This document shows positions 41,976 to 49,786 of a DNA stretch of 64,000 nucleotides, piece by piece. Where the stretch lies: the NCBI RefSeq assembly GCF_001613065.1, contig NZ_BDBQ01000050.1, positions 1-64,000 of the forward strand. The letters run 5' to 3'. Source of the DNA: Nocardia miyunensis NBRC 108239 (lineage in GTDB: Bacteria; Actinomycetota; Actinomycetes; Mycobacteriales; Mycobacteriaceae). The position numbers were made by a program, and so were the translations under genes. Numbering within the stretch: the stretch's first letter is position 1; each line of letters begins with the position of its first letter. The notes beneath the pieces were generated by a model. That model searched no databases and was not told the DNA's origin. It saw nothing but the letters and a program-made list of their open reading frames with translations.

Positions 41976-42487
41976 AATGCTTGCCGCAGTTGCGGTTCCG
42001 CTCGAGTGATCGCGGTATGGACGGTGCTCCCCGGCTCATATCGGCGGAGAATTTCGGTCAACCGCTCGTCCAGAGTGAACTCTTCGCCTTTCGGTCCCGT
42101 GGAGAGGTCGGCCCACCAGAGAAAATCATCAGCGGCATCGATTCCGTCCATCTCGGACGACCGGAACTCGTCGAAGATCTGCACGTCCAAGCCACGCACC
42201 GCCGCCTCGACCTGCGCGGCGGTATGGAACGCCACCATGTGGCACACGACAGGCGAATAGCCGCGAGAGCGCAACAGCCGCGCACCGTCGATCGGATGAA
42301 ACCCGAGATCCGGATAGCCGTAGCCCACGTCGTGCAAATAAGCCGCGGTAACCGCGTCGGCGCGAAGCTCGGTGGGCAGGTAGCTCGCGACTTTCTCCAC
42401 CCGTCGCCCGACCGCCAGTGAATGAGCGCGCCGCGACACCGTCAGCGGAGACAGCAATTCGGCCACAGCCTCGTTCACCGCAGCCAT
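41951..42487 (-). CDS. HD-domain phosphohydrolase
   Basis: A 178-residue HD-superfamily protein. Metal-binding residues visible are His in RRAHSLAVGRRV (near 22), the HD pair in AYLHDVGYGYPDLGF (near 52-53), His in DLGFHPIDGARLL (near 63) and His in CHMVAFHTAAQ (near 85-90). This set fits a small nucleotide or phosphate-ester hydrolase. It is convergent with the NUDIX gene, and their coding ends overlap by 25 bases. Start ATG 42487. Substrate is unknown; joint location with NUDIX hints at nucleotide metabolism. Confidence 0.85.
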   Translation of the reverse strand: MAAVNEAVAELLSPLTVSRRAHSLAVGRRVEKVASYLPTELRADAVTAAYLHDVGYGYPDLGFHPIDGARLLRSRGYSPVVCHMVAFHTAAQVEAAVRGLDVQIFDEFRSSEMDGIDAADDFLWWADLSTGPKGEEFTLDERLTEILRRYEPGSTVHTAITRAEPQLRQAFQRVSGSM

Positions 42488-42540
42488 GCTACGCGCCGGC
42501 AGCACACGGTCGGCTCGGGCTCGTGCGGCGACGAACTGTC

Positions 42541-43050
42541 CTAATCGCTTTCGCGGTCGGCGGCGACAAGCTCGTCGACGCAGACGACGATCGCCAAGGC
42601 CAGGGGGACGTCGGGGTGGTAGATCTCGACGCCGTAGCTGTCGCGGATGCGGAACCACTTGCGGGAGGTCTCGGCGACGATGCCCTGCGGGCCCTCGAGG
42701 GTGTAGTTCTTCTCGATGAGGTCGCCGTGCGCGGTCCATCGCTCACCGTCGGCCAGCGTGATGGTGAAACTGTGCCGCAGTGGGCTGAACAGCTTCTTGC
42801 GGACGGTGGCCGCATGCCTGCCGCCGGTGCTCACGACCATGGCGTTGCGCAGCGCGAACACCTTTTTCCGACCGACCGCGTACACCTCCCCCTGCGGCCC
42901 CCGCAGCTGGAAGGTCCGGCGGAATGCCAGGACCTTGCCGTCGACGAGAAACGCCTTGTTCCCCGACTCGTCGGACACCCAGTAATCCTGCCCGAAGCCC
43001 AGCACACGCTGCCGCATCACATATCGCACATCTCCAGTCTGCCCGAACAT
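42541..43050 (-). CDS. LURP-one-related family protein
   Basis: A 169-residue single-domain protein with repeated beta-strand pattern: DVRYVMRQRVLGFGQDYWVS, NKAFLVDGKVLAFRRTFQL, VFALRNAMVVSTGG, HSFTITLADGERWTAHGDLI and a terminal RKWFRIRDSYGVEIYH. This matches the Tubby-like LURP-one/DUF567 family, 12-stranded barrels thought to bind lipids or act as membrane-tethered scaffolds. I chose ATG 43050; a GTG at 43140 would add 30 residues without family similarity. Function in bacteria is unknown. It is divergent from the carbonic anhydrase gene, with 192 bases between. Confidence 0.8.
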   Translation of the reverse strand: MFGQTGDVRYVMRQRVLGFGQDYWVSDESGNKAFLVDGKVLAFRRTFQLRGPQGEVYAVGRKKVFALRNAMVVSTGGRHAATVRKKLFSPLRHSFTITLADGERWTAHGDLIEKNYTLEGPQGIVAETSRKWFRIRDSYGVEIYHPDVPLALAIVVCVDELVAADRESD

Positions 43051-43242
43051 CGCCTGCCGGAACCCTCTCTCCGGCAGGACAACTGCCGCGACACCGCCCC
43101 CGGGCTCGGTCACGGTCCACGCCCCCACCCACTCCAACAAGGGCGGCGACTCGGCCGCGCATGCCCTGCCCCGTCAGGCCGCGAGTGCGCATAAGGGGTC
43201 ACACAGCGAGCCCTCACCAACCCGGCCGGTAGGTTGGCGATC

Positions 43243-43758
43243 ATGATGATCAAGCTGGGTGAGCATGCGCCGCAAGTCGCGGACACCGCGTGGGTGGCGC
43301 CGAACGCGACGGTGATCGGACGAGTGCGGCTGGGCGCGGAGGTCGGCATCTGGTACTCGGCGGTACTGCGCGGCGACCTGGAGGACATCACCGTCGGCGC
43401 GCGGACCAATATCCAGGACGGCTGTGTGCTGCACGCGGATCCGGGCTTCCCACTCACGGTTGGCGATGGCGTCTCGGTAGGGCACAACGCGATCCTGCAC
43501 GGCTGCACGATCGGCGACAACGTCCTGGTCGGCATGGGCGCGACCGTGCTGAACGGCGCCGTGATCGGCGAGGGCAGCCTGATCGCGGCCAACGCGCTGA
43601 TTCCGGAGGGCGCGCGGATTCCGCCCGGATCACTGGTGGCCGGGGTGCCCGGGAAGGTGCGCCGCGAACTCGGCAAGGCGGAGGTCGAACGGATCAGCCT
43701 GAACGCCACTGTGTATCTGCACAATCTGGCCATACACCGGGACGCCACCGAGGTGTGA
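43243..43758 (+). CDS. gamma-class carbonic anhydrase family protein
   Basis: A 171-residue left-handed beta-helix protein made of hexapeptide repeats (AWVAPNATVIGRVRLG, VGIWYSAVLRGDLEDITVG, TNIQDGCVLHADPG). Metal-binding histidines of gamma carbonic anhydrases are in LHADPG and SVGHNAILHGCTIG, and the LRGD Arg-Asp that stabilises the trimer is present. It would hydrate carbon dioxide or serve as a related acyltransferase-like YrdA/PaaY protein; sequence alone does not separate these. Start at ATG 43243 or 43246. Confidence 0.9.
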   Translation: MMIKLGEHAPQVADTAWVAPNATVIGRVRLGAEVGIWYSAVLRGDLEDITVGARTNIQDGCVLHADPGFPLTVGDGVSVGHNAILHGCTIGDNVLVGMGATVLNGAVIGEGSLIAANALIPEGARIPPGSLVAGVPGKVRRELGKAEVERISLNATVYLHNLAIHRDATEV

Positions 43759-43910
43759 CTCATCACATAGAGCTCGAATCGGGGTTGCCGAGTCTTGCTA
43801 GCATCGTGGCAGCGTGCTCGAACTCCGGGTCGTGCGGCCGAGACGGCTGGCAGCACAAGGGATATCACCCTGGCGACAGGCACGCTGGCGTTGGGCAAGG
43901 AGGTTTCACG

Positions 43911-44090
43911 GTGTCGTGCGAGCAGTCCGGTATGCACCGATCCAGCGAGCGAATCAGTGTGGCCGATATCGCGGCCCAGCCGGGGGGCGTCGAGGCGTTG
44001 CAGCGCCGGGTTCACGAATTACGTTCCAGCGGAATCCACTTCGCCGCGAACGCGATCGAGCGGGAGATGGACGCACTGAATCTGCGGTGA
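43911..44090 (+). CDS. 59-residue conserved-looking small protein
   Basis: A GTG-started small gene with an excellent AAGGAGG site 7 bases upstream, so it is almost certainly translated. The product MSCEQSGMHRSSERISVADI then AQPGGVEALQRRVHELRSSG continues through one long amphipathic helix to FAANAIEREMDALNLR. There is no HTH or membrane segment. The shape, a flexible N terminus plus a single helix, suits a protein-protein adaptor. It stands 152 bases after the carbonic anhydrase and 84 before a TetR gene. I do not recognise the family. Confidence 0.65.
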   Translation: MSCEQSGMHRSSERISVADIAAQPGGVEALQRRVHELRSSGIHFAANAIEREMDALNLR

Positions 44091-44174
44091 GCGCGGGCGC
44101 CCCTCGGCGGCGATGAGACAATGAGAGGCGTCCGCCCGCAGCGACGCGGTATCCGCCGACCCACTGGAGGCTCG

Positions 44175-44795
44175 ATGCCCACCGTTCACGCGATCCTGGC
44201 CCGCATCCTGGAAAAGCCTCGGGCCGAAGGTGAGCATCTGCTCGAAAGCGCGTTGTCGGCATTCCTGGACTTCGGTATCAAACGCACCAGTATGGGCGAG
44301 GTCGCGCGCCGCGCCGGGATCAGCCCGGCCACCCTCTATCGGCGATACGAGTCGAAGAACGATCTGGTGCAGGCCGTTGGCGTGCGGGAGGCGCAGCGAT
44401 TCGTCGCCGACATCGACGACCGCGTACAGGCCATCACCGACGCTGAGGACCAGTTGGCGGAGATCTTCGTCGCCTTCATCACCTCACTGGCCCGCAACGA
44501 ACTGCTGCAACGCCTGCTGCGTACCGAACCGGATCTGATCCTGCCGCGCCTGACCACCCAGGCCGGACCGATACTCGCCGTCGGACGCGCCTACCTGGCC
44601 GGCAAACTGCGCGCACTCCACAGGAACGACACCGAACCGGATTTCGACGCCGACCTGGTCGCGGAGATCATGGCGCGCCTGGCGCAGTCCCTGGCGCTGA
44701 CCCCTGACGGGCTGATCCCCCTGAGCGACGAGGCGGCCGCACGGGAATTCGCCCGCCGAACCCTGCTACCGATGCTCGGCGGACATCGCCACTGA
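44175..44795 (+). CDS. TetR-family transcriptional regulator
   Basis: A 206-residue regulator with N-terminal HTH at residues ~27-62 (TSMGEVARRAGISPATLYRR) and a helical ligand domain. TGGAGG lies 5 bases before ATG 44175; an in-frame upstream start at 44121 has no ribosome-binding site. It ends 7 bases before the convergent methylase gene. No divergent target or palindrome stands out nearby, so its regulon is unknown. Confidence 0.9.
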   Translation: MPTVHAILARILEKPRAEGEHLLESALSAFLDFGIKRTSMGEVARRAGISPATLYRRYESKNDLVQAVGVREAQRFVADIDDRVQAITDAEDQLAEIFVAFITSLARNELLQRLLRTEPDLILPRLTTQAGPILAVGRAYLAGKLRALHRNDTEPDFDADLVAEIMARLAQSLALTPDGLIPLSDEAAAREFARRTLLPMLGGHRH

Positions 44796-44802
44796 ACCAG
44801 CG

Positions 44803-47019
44803 CTATCCCAGGGCATTCGGGGTGTCGAACATCGGTGCGGGCGAACATGATTCGTCCTCGAGATGCTCCGTCCCCAACCCGAACGCAGCCGCAACCCATT
44901 CGTCCAATGCCCGCGGATCCGGCGCGACGTCTTCATCCACCACGGCACGAACTCCGCTGACGAGTGCGGCCGCCGCCGCGGTCGACGGATCCGGAACCGG
45001 AAGGCGCGCAACGTACTGCGTGATCCACCGCCGCCGCGCGGCATAGAGCCGATTACCGCACACCGCATCGTAGAAACGCAGTCCCAGCGCCGAATTCGCC
45101 ACTCCCATCAGCAAATACGCCAAATCATCGCTGCCGATATCGGGCATCGAGATCCAGTAGCAGTCACCGTTGACGATCGCACCGCTGCGATCGAGCGCGA
45201 AACGCGGCGCAACACTGATATCGGGAAAGACCAGCTTCGGGTGCCGCCACAGATGCGGACGCTGCGGCACCCAGATCTCGAACCATTCCCGCCCGGTCGC
45301 GGTGAGATAGTCCCGCGCGGCCAGCACATCCTTGTGTTCGGCGAGATAGGCTGCCGCGGCAGGGAATCCGGCCAGGTCCACCGGCGTGCGCCGCGAGCAG
45401 CTCACATCGTACGGATACAGCACCCTCCTCGGCCGCTCCCGGGAGATCCGCCACGGCGCCAGATCGTGATGGGTGATCAGATCGAACAGCAGCTCCGGCT
45501 CCGGCGGCGACTGCCGATGCTCCCACCGATCGGAGATGAACACCCGGTCCGCCGTCGTCTTTATCCCCACCCGAATCCGCGCCACCTCACCGAAGGTCCG
45601 CCACGTCCCGCCCCGCACCCGCCGCAGCCACTCGTCCACACTCGGCCGCGACATCCGCCACGGCGTCGCCACATCCACCACGGCAGGCGCGCTCCGCAGG
45701 TGGCTGCTCGTATACCCCGAATCATCTTGCACCACAAGAACATCGAGATCCGCCGACCTCGTCCCATCGCGATTCACGGCAGTGACACCCGATGACCTCG
45801 ACCGCACAGAATCGCGCGAATCGTCGACCCGCGCAGCGGAACTCGATACCGCATCCGGACCCGCCGACGACGTGGACGCCCCCGCTCCCATCACCCCAGC
45901 CACATCGCGGTATACGGCGGTAATACCCATCGGGACCGATCCCGCAGAATCGCCCGAATCATCCACCTGCGCAGCAGAACCTGATATCGATCCAGGACCG
46001 TCCGGCGACGCGCCCATCGCACCAGCCCGCTCGCGTCCCCGAACATCGGGACCCGCCGCCGTGATCCCGGCGTCCAGGGCCCCGCTGGAGGCGCCCGGCT
46101 CCCGGCACACCGCTCCGGCTTCCCGAGGAGTAGATCCAGCCGAATCTCCCTGCCGTGCAGCGCTACCCGGGTCCAAGGTGCCCGCTTCGATCGCGATGTG
46201 GCGGCCGTCGTGACGCAGGGAGCATTCGCGGGCGGCTGCCAGGGCGGCGAAAAGGTCCAGGGTGCTGGTGGATTCGCCGTCGGGGATCTCGTAGGCCGAA
46301 ACGTAGCGGCAGGGAGTCGCGACCGAGGCGCGCACCGCGACGGTGACGGCCGGTAGCACCGCGGCCTCGAAGAGTTTGGTGTCGCCCAGGTCGTAGAGTT
46401 CGACCGGAGTGAGTTCGGCGCGCAACAGCGCGCGCAGGTTCGCGCCCGCCTTGGTGGTGAGAAAGCGGTTGGCGCACAACAAGCCCAGGACGCCCCCGGG
46501 CCGCAGTAATCGGGGCACGCTGGCGACGAACGGGTGGGTCAGATCGATCCGGCCGCGCAGTCCGAAGCGCACGCTCAGCAGGCGCGCGGTCGCCCCGCCC
46601 AGCTGCTGGGTCCGGACATAGGGCGGATTGGTGATCACCGCGTCGAAACTGCCCTCCGCCAATTCCTCGGCGGCACAGAGGAAGTCACCCACACACCAGG
46701 TGACCGGGAGCCCCGCGGCACGCTCCCGCGCGAGCGCGATGGCCGCGGCATCCAGGTCGAAGCCGGTGAGCTGAACCGAGATTCCGGGAAAACGCCGCAC
46801 CGCCGCCCGGTGCACCGCCAGCAGCAGTTCCCCGTCTCCGCACGCGGGGTCCAGAATTCGCAAACTCCCCTGCGGCACAACATGTTCCAGCAGACGCTCG
46901 GCCAGGAACTCGGCCAGCCGGACCGGTGTGTAGTGCCGCCCGTGCCGTTTGCGCACCCCTGCCCCGGCGGTCGTCCTCGTCCGCCGGTCCGCCGCTGCCC
47001 GCCCGCCCCGGCTGTCCAT
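44803..47019 (-). CDS. N6-adenine DNA methyltransferase, solitary
   Basis: A 738-residue type I/TaqI-like adenine methylase. Motif I is RILDPACGDGELLLAVH (residues ~52-68), motif II is QLTGFDLDAAAIA, and catalytic motif IV is VITNPPYVRTQ (NPPY near 134). Residues about 280-430 are a low-complexity Gly/Ser/Ala/Asp-rich stretch with degenerate repeats, which separates the catalytic domain from the C-terminal recognition domain (RVGIKTTADRVFISD ... SALGLRFYDAVCGNRLYAARRR). The ending resembles TaqI/Eco57I-type enzymes. No restriction or BREX gene lies beside it, so it is either a solitary methylase or part of a system split elsewhere. Start ATG 47019; ATG 47106 would add 29 residues. Confidence 0.88.
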   Translation of the reverse strand: MDSRGGRAAADRRTRTTAGAGVRKRHGRHYTPVRLAEFLAERLLEHVVPQGSLRILDPACGDGELLLAVHRAAVRRFPGISVQLTGFDLDAAAIALARERAAGLPVTWCVGDFLCAAEELAEGSFDAVITNPPYVRTQQLGGATARLLSVRFGLRGRIDLTHPFVASVPRLLRPGGVLGLLCANRFLTTKAGANLRALLRAELTPVELYDLGDTKLFEAAVLPAVTVAVRASVATPCRYVSAYEIPDGESTSTLDLFAALAAARECSLRHDGRHIAIEAGTLDPGSAARQGDSAGSTPREAGAVCREPGASSGALDAGITAAGPDVRGRERAGAMGASPDGPGSISGSAAQVDDSGDSAGSVPMGITAVYRDVAGVMGAGASTSSAGPDAVSSSAARVDDSRDSVRSRSSGVTAVNRDGTRSADLDVLVVQDDSGYTSSHLRSAPAVVDVATPWRMSRPSVDEWLRRVRGGTWRTFGEVARIRVGIKTTADRVFISDRWEHRQSPPEPELLFDLITHHDLAPWRISRERPRRVLYPYDVSCSRRTPVDLAGFPAAAAYLAEHKDVLAARDYLTATGREWFEIWVPQRPHLWRHPKLVFPDISVAPRFALDRSGAIVNGDCYWISMPDIGSDDLAYLLMGVANSALGLRFYDAVCGNRLYAARRRWITQYVARLPVPDPSTAAAAALVSGVRAVVDEDVAPDPRALDEWVAAAFGLGTEHLEDESCSPAPMFDTPNALG
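45790..46170 (-). repeat. degenerate repeats inside the methylase gene
   Basis: The encoded segment repeats the pattern SAAR.DDS.DS..S...GITAV.RD three times with drift: GSAARQGDSAGS, then GSAAQVDDSGDSAGSVPMGI, then SSAARVDDSRDSVRSRSSGV. The matching DNA has corresponding GATTC/GATCC-rich repeats. It looks like a coding minisatellite that has expanded within an interdomain linker. Confidence 0.6.
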
Positions 47020-47112
47020 ACCGGCCCATTCTGCCCGGGTGAACCGGCAAATATCGGGTGACGAGCCGATCAACTCGATCGAATTCACCGTCGGGAACAC
47101 CCGCACACGACA

Positions 47113-47147
47113 GTGGGCTCGCGGGGACGCCGTCCCTGCGAGCCCAC
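47113..47147 (-). terminator. strong hairpin after the mspA operon
   Basis: The arms 47113-47128 and 47132-47147 form a 16-bp stem (one G-T pair) around a three-base loop. It lies 35 bases past the mspA operon stop, between that operon and the methylase gene on the same strand. No T-tract follows; the stem is near symmetrical and could act on both strands. Confidence 0.6.
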
Positions 47148-47181
47148 TCGACTCGTTCGCAGCTCACCGATCCGGGAAGAC

Positions 47182-48057
47182 TCAGCCGAGGCTGAAAGGC
47201 TTGCCCCATACCGTCTCGGTGGAATCCATGACGTTGTCGTGCAGTACGACCGTGGTGTACGCGCGAGCCTCGGCGTATCCGGCGCAGCCGTCCACCGAGA
47301 TCGTGTGGTTGACGTACTGGGTCGTACCGGAGGTGCCGGTGAAGTTGTAGACCTGGATCATCTTGCTGGCGACCTTGCCCGGCTTGAGCGTTATCGACAT
47401 CGACGGATCGGTGTACGGCGTGATGCCCGAGCTGCCGAGGCTCGCACCGCTGTCACCGGGAGAGACGGAGAGACCGCCGCCGCCACCGCCGCCTCCCCCA
47501 CCGCCGCCACCGCCGCCACCGCTGCCGCCGCCGGAGTTCTCACCTCCCGAGTCGTCACCGCCGCCGTTCTCGTCCGGCTTGTTCCCGCCGTTGTTGCCGG
47601 ACTGGGAATTGTTCTGATCGGCGGTGTTCCCGCTGCCGTTGGCGTGCACGCCGCTGCCCAGATCTACCTGGCAACCCACCAGGTAGCCGGTCTCGATCCG
47701 CCCGCCGGTGATCTTCACCGAGCCGGGAGCCGTGGCCTGCACCGAGGCCACCGCCGAGACCATCGCGTTGCGCGAGAGCGGGCTCGAGGCCATCGATCCG
47801 GAGATCGTGGCGCTCTCGCCGGTGCGATCGACGTGGACGGTGACGCCGTCGTGCGTGGTGTAGGAGGCGTGGCCATTCGGCAGCGGCACATGGGTGTCCG
47901 CACCGGCCGACCCGCCGACCCCCAGCACGAGCGGTACGCACACACCCGCCACGATCGTGCTGCCCAGCACGCCTCGCACGGCGCGATTGCACTGCGGCGC
48001 GACGAATGTCGTTGTGGCACCGGTATTCATCGAAGATTTCGACCTCATCGCCCTCAT
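47182..48057 (-). CDS. MspA-family porin with polyglycine insertion
   Basis: A 291-residue secreted outer-membrane porin relative. After a signal peptide (VRGVLGSTIVAGVCVPLVLG, cleavage near GADTH, about residue 50) the MspA fold is visible: THVPLPNGHASYTTHDGVTV, TGYLVGCQVDLGSG, a SMSITLKPGKV segment and VSVDGCAGYAEARAYTTVVL-like text, with the two Cys of the family. Inserted in the middle is a region of about 65 residues, Asn/Gly/Asp-rich and then 16 consecutive glycines (47473-47520), not part of normal MspA. ATG 48057 overlaps the second porin's stop (ATGA). It follows that gene in one operon. The pore loop may be altered by the insertion. Confidence 0.86.
   Translation of the reverse strand: MRAMRSKSSMNTGATTTFVAPQCNRAVRGVLGSTIVAGVCVPLVLGVGGSAGADTHVPLPNGHASYTTHDGVTVHVDRTGESATISGSMASSPLSRNAMVSAVASVQATAPGSVKITGGRIETGYLVGCQVDLGSGVHANGSGNTADQNNSQSGNNGGNKPDENGGGDDSGGENSGGGSGGGGGGGGGGGGGGGGLSVSPGDSGASLGSSGITPYTDPSMSITLKPGKVASKMIQVYNFTGTSGTTQYVNHTISVDGCAGYAEARAYTTVVLHDNVMDSTETVWGKPFSLG
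47473..47520 (-). repeat. run of 16 glycine codons
   Basis: Sixteen consecutive GGN codons, mostly GGC and GGT, inside the first MspA-like gene. The underlying CCG/CCA-type triplet tract is prone to slippage, so length may vary between strains. Confidence 0.85.
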
Positions 48058-48659
48058 CCGATGCTGAACGGTTTGCCGTACAGGGTGACCTCGGCGGTGC
48101 CGCGGCTGTTGGTGACCGTCAGCGTGCTGAACGCGCGGGCCTGCGCATATCCGGCGCAGCCGTCGACCTGCACGCCGCGGTCGTGGTACTCGACGCCGAT
48201 CGCGCCGGCTTTCGGATCCATCTTCTTGGTGCCGAATTTCACCTGCGTCACGCCGCCGGGCACCAGATTGATACTGGGGACGATCTCCGGATATGCCGAA
48301 TCGGGCTGGACGTAGACGTCGCCGCCGAGCGAGAGCCCTCCGGACAGGTCCACCTGGCATCCGACCAGATAGCCGGTCACCAGCGTGCCGCCGGTCGCTC
48401 CCGGTGCCGTCGCGAAGACCGTGGCCGACATGGTGGCGGTGCGCGAAAGACCATTGTAAGCAAGTGATGGGGAGATGACGGCCTTCTCACCGGTACGACT
48501 CAGATCGACCGCGATACCGGTCGCGGTGGTGAAGGTCTGCCGGCCATTTGGCAGCGGAACAACCGTATCTGCTTGCGCCACACCACATCCGAGCATCACG
48601 ACGGCGAGCCCCACCCCACCGCGGACGAGCCAGCGACCGGCTCCTGAAACCACTCTCAT
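48054..48659 (-). CDS. MspA-family porin
   Basis: A 201-residue secreted protein of normal MspA length. The signal peptide is residues 1-30 (WLVRGGVGLAVVMLGCGVAQ, cleavage near QADT). The mature chain begins VVPLPNGRQTFTTATGIAVD and keeps TGYLVGCQVDLSGG, VPSINLVPGGVTQVKF and VQVDGCAGYAQARAFSTLTV, all typical MspA blocks. It would form octameric channels for small hydrophilic solutes in the mycolic-acid outer membrane. GAAGGA precedes ATG 48659. It is the first gene of a two-gene porin operon. The 191 bases upstream show no clear operator. Confidence 0.93.
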   Translation of the reverse strand: MRVVSGAGRWLVRGGVGLAVVMLGCGVAQADTVVPLPNGRQTFTTATGIAVDLSRTGEKAVISPSLAYNGLSRTATMSATVFATAPGATGGTLVTGYLVGCQVDLSGGLSLGGDVYVQPDSAYPEIVPSINLVPGGVTQVKFGTKKMDPKAGAIGVEYHDRGVQVDGCAGYAQARAFSTLTVTNSRGTAEVTLYGKPFSIG

Positions 48660-48850
48660 ATTTCCTTCATCGTTTGTTCGGGCAAGCGCAGCCAACAGTT
48701 CTCGATCTAGGTAAAAATCAGCTGTGAGCCGACGGGGAGTTTGCCGGGAAACACTGTGCCACGGCACAAATACGGCGGTCCCGCTCGCGGTGTCCAGAGA
48801 CAGTACTCCTGCGTACTGGACGGTCGGACGCGATATGTCCCCGGTCCGGA

Positions 48851-49645
48851 TCAGCCGGACACGTAGACCCGGACCGCCGATACGCGTCCCCCGCGCGCCA
48901 CGACGATCTCGGTGATCCCGCGTCCGGCGGTCGTCGCCACCGACGCGGTCACATACCGCCCGGCCACTATCGGCTTGCTGATCTCGGTTCCGGCGGCCTG
49001 CGCGACGAAGGCGGCCGGGTCCACCGCGATTCCCGCGGGCCATTCGAGCACCGCGTCCGGGGTCAGCGCCGCTCGCACCCGGTCGACGTCCCCGCGCGCG
49101 GCGTCCTCGATCAGTCCCGTCGCAGCCCGCTTACCGGCCGCACCGACCCGCACGAAGCCTCGCGCGAAGCCCAGCGCCCCACCGATTCCCTGATTGCCCA
49201 GCAGTTGCGGCGCCAACCGCACCGCCGCCGCGAGTCCCCGCACACCGGCGGCCAGCAACTGCACGATCATCACCGGCAGTTCCCAATGAGCGTGCAGCTC
49301 ACGGATTCTCAGCGCGTCGTCCACCCGCTCGAGGTCGTAGCGCAGATGCATGGGCACCCGCAGCGTGACGCCCGTGGACATGGTGGTCTCGATCACCAGA
49401 TCCCGGAAAACCGTTGTGCCGCATACCACGTCGTGCTCGACCCGGAAGGCGATGCCATTGGGCGCGATGAACGTGTCGTAGAAGCGCTCGATCGCCGCGC
49501 GCCCGATGTGCGGACGCGATCCGACCGGATCCTCGACCCGGGCCCCGGAGGCGAACAACCCGACCCAGGCCGCGCGGTCGTGCACGGCGACCGCCCGCGG
49601 TGATGCCTCGACGGCGGCCAGCAGTTCCGATCCGGTTTCGGACAT
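48851..49645 (-). CDS. SnoaL/ketosteroid-isomerase-like protein, two-domain
   Basis: A 264-residue protein. The first 130 residues have the NTF2-like cone fold pattern of the SnoaL family (VAVHDRAAWVGLFASGARVE, SRPHIGRAAIERFYDTFIAP, LRYDLERVDDALRIRELHAH). A second part from about 175 (ARGDVDRVRAALTPDAVLEW ... GGRVSAVRVYV) appears to be another, shorter NTF2-like unit, with a hydrophobic linker (LAAAVRLAPQLLGNQG) between. Such proteins isomerise steroids or polyketides or bind small hydrophobic ligands. Catalytic residues are not obvious. No neighbour indicates a pathway. Confidence 0.8.
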   Translation of the reverse strand: MSETGSELLAAVEASPRAVAVHDRAAWVGLFASGARVEDPVGSRPHIGRAAIERFYDTFIAPNGIAFRVEHDVVCGTTVFRDLVIETTMSTGVTLRVPMHLRYDLERVDDALRIRELHAHWELPVMIVQLLAAGVRGLAAAVRLAPQLLGNQGIGGALGFARGFVRVGAAGKRAATGLIEDAARGDVDRVRAALTPDAVLEWPAGIAVDPAAFVAQAAGTEISKPIVAGRYVTASVATTAGRGITEIVVARGGRVSAVRVYVSG

Positions 49646-49786
49646 CTTTTCCCTTCGCGACGTGGGGCGATGACCCCACCACTAAGCTATGACCCCAGCC
49701 CTAATCTATAACGTGTTCTACTTCATGTCACGAGTGCGAGAAAATGGATTCCGGATCGACCGCCCCACCGGGCAGACTCTCCGAAC

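Noticed and set aside
43759..47182. Restriction enzyme or other defence partner for the methylase
   Set aside because: Flanking genes are a small helical protein, a TetR regulator and porins; none has a nuclease motif.
47460..47530. CRISPR-like or tandem repeat array at the CCG/CCA tract
   Set aside because: It is an in-frame glycine-codon run within an MspA-like gene, with no spacers.
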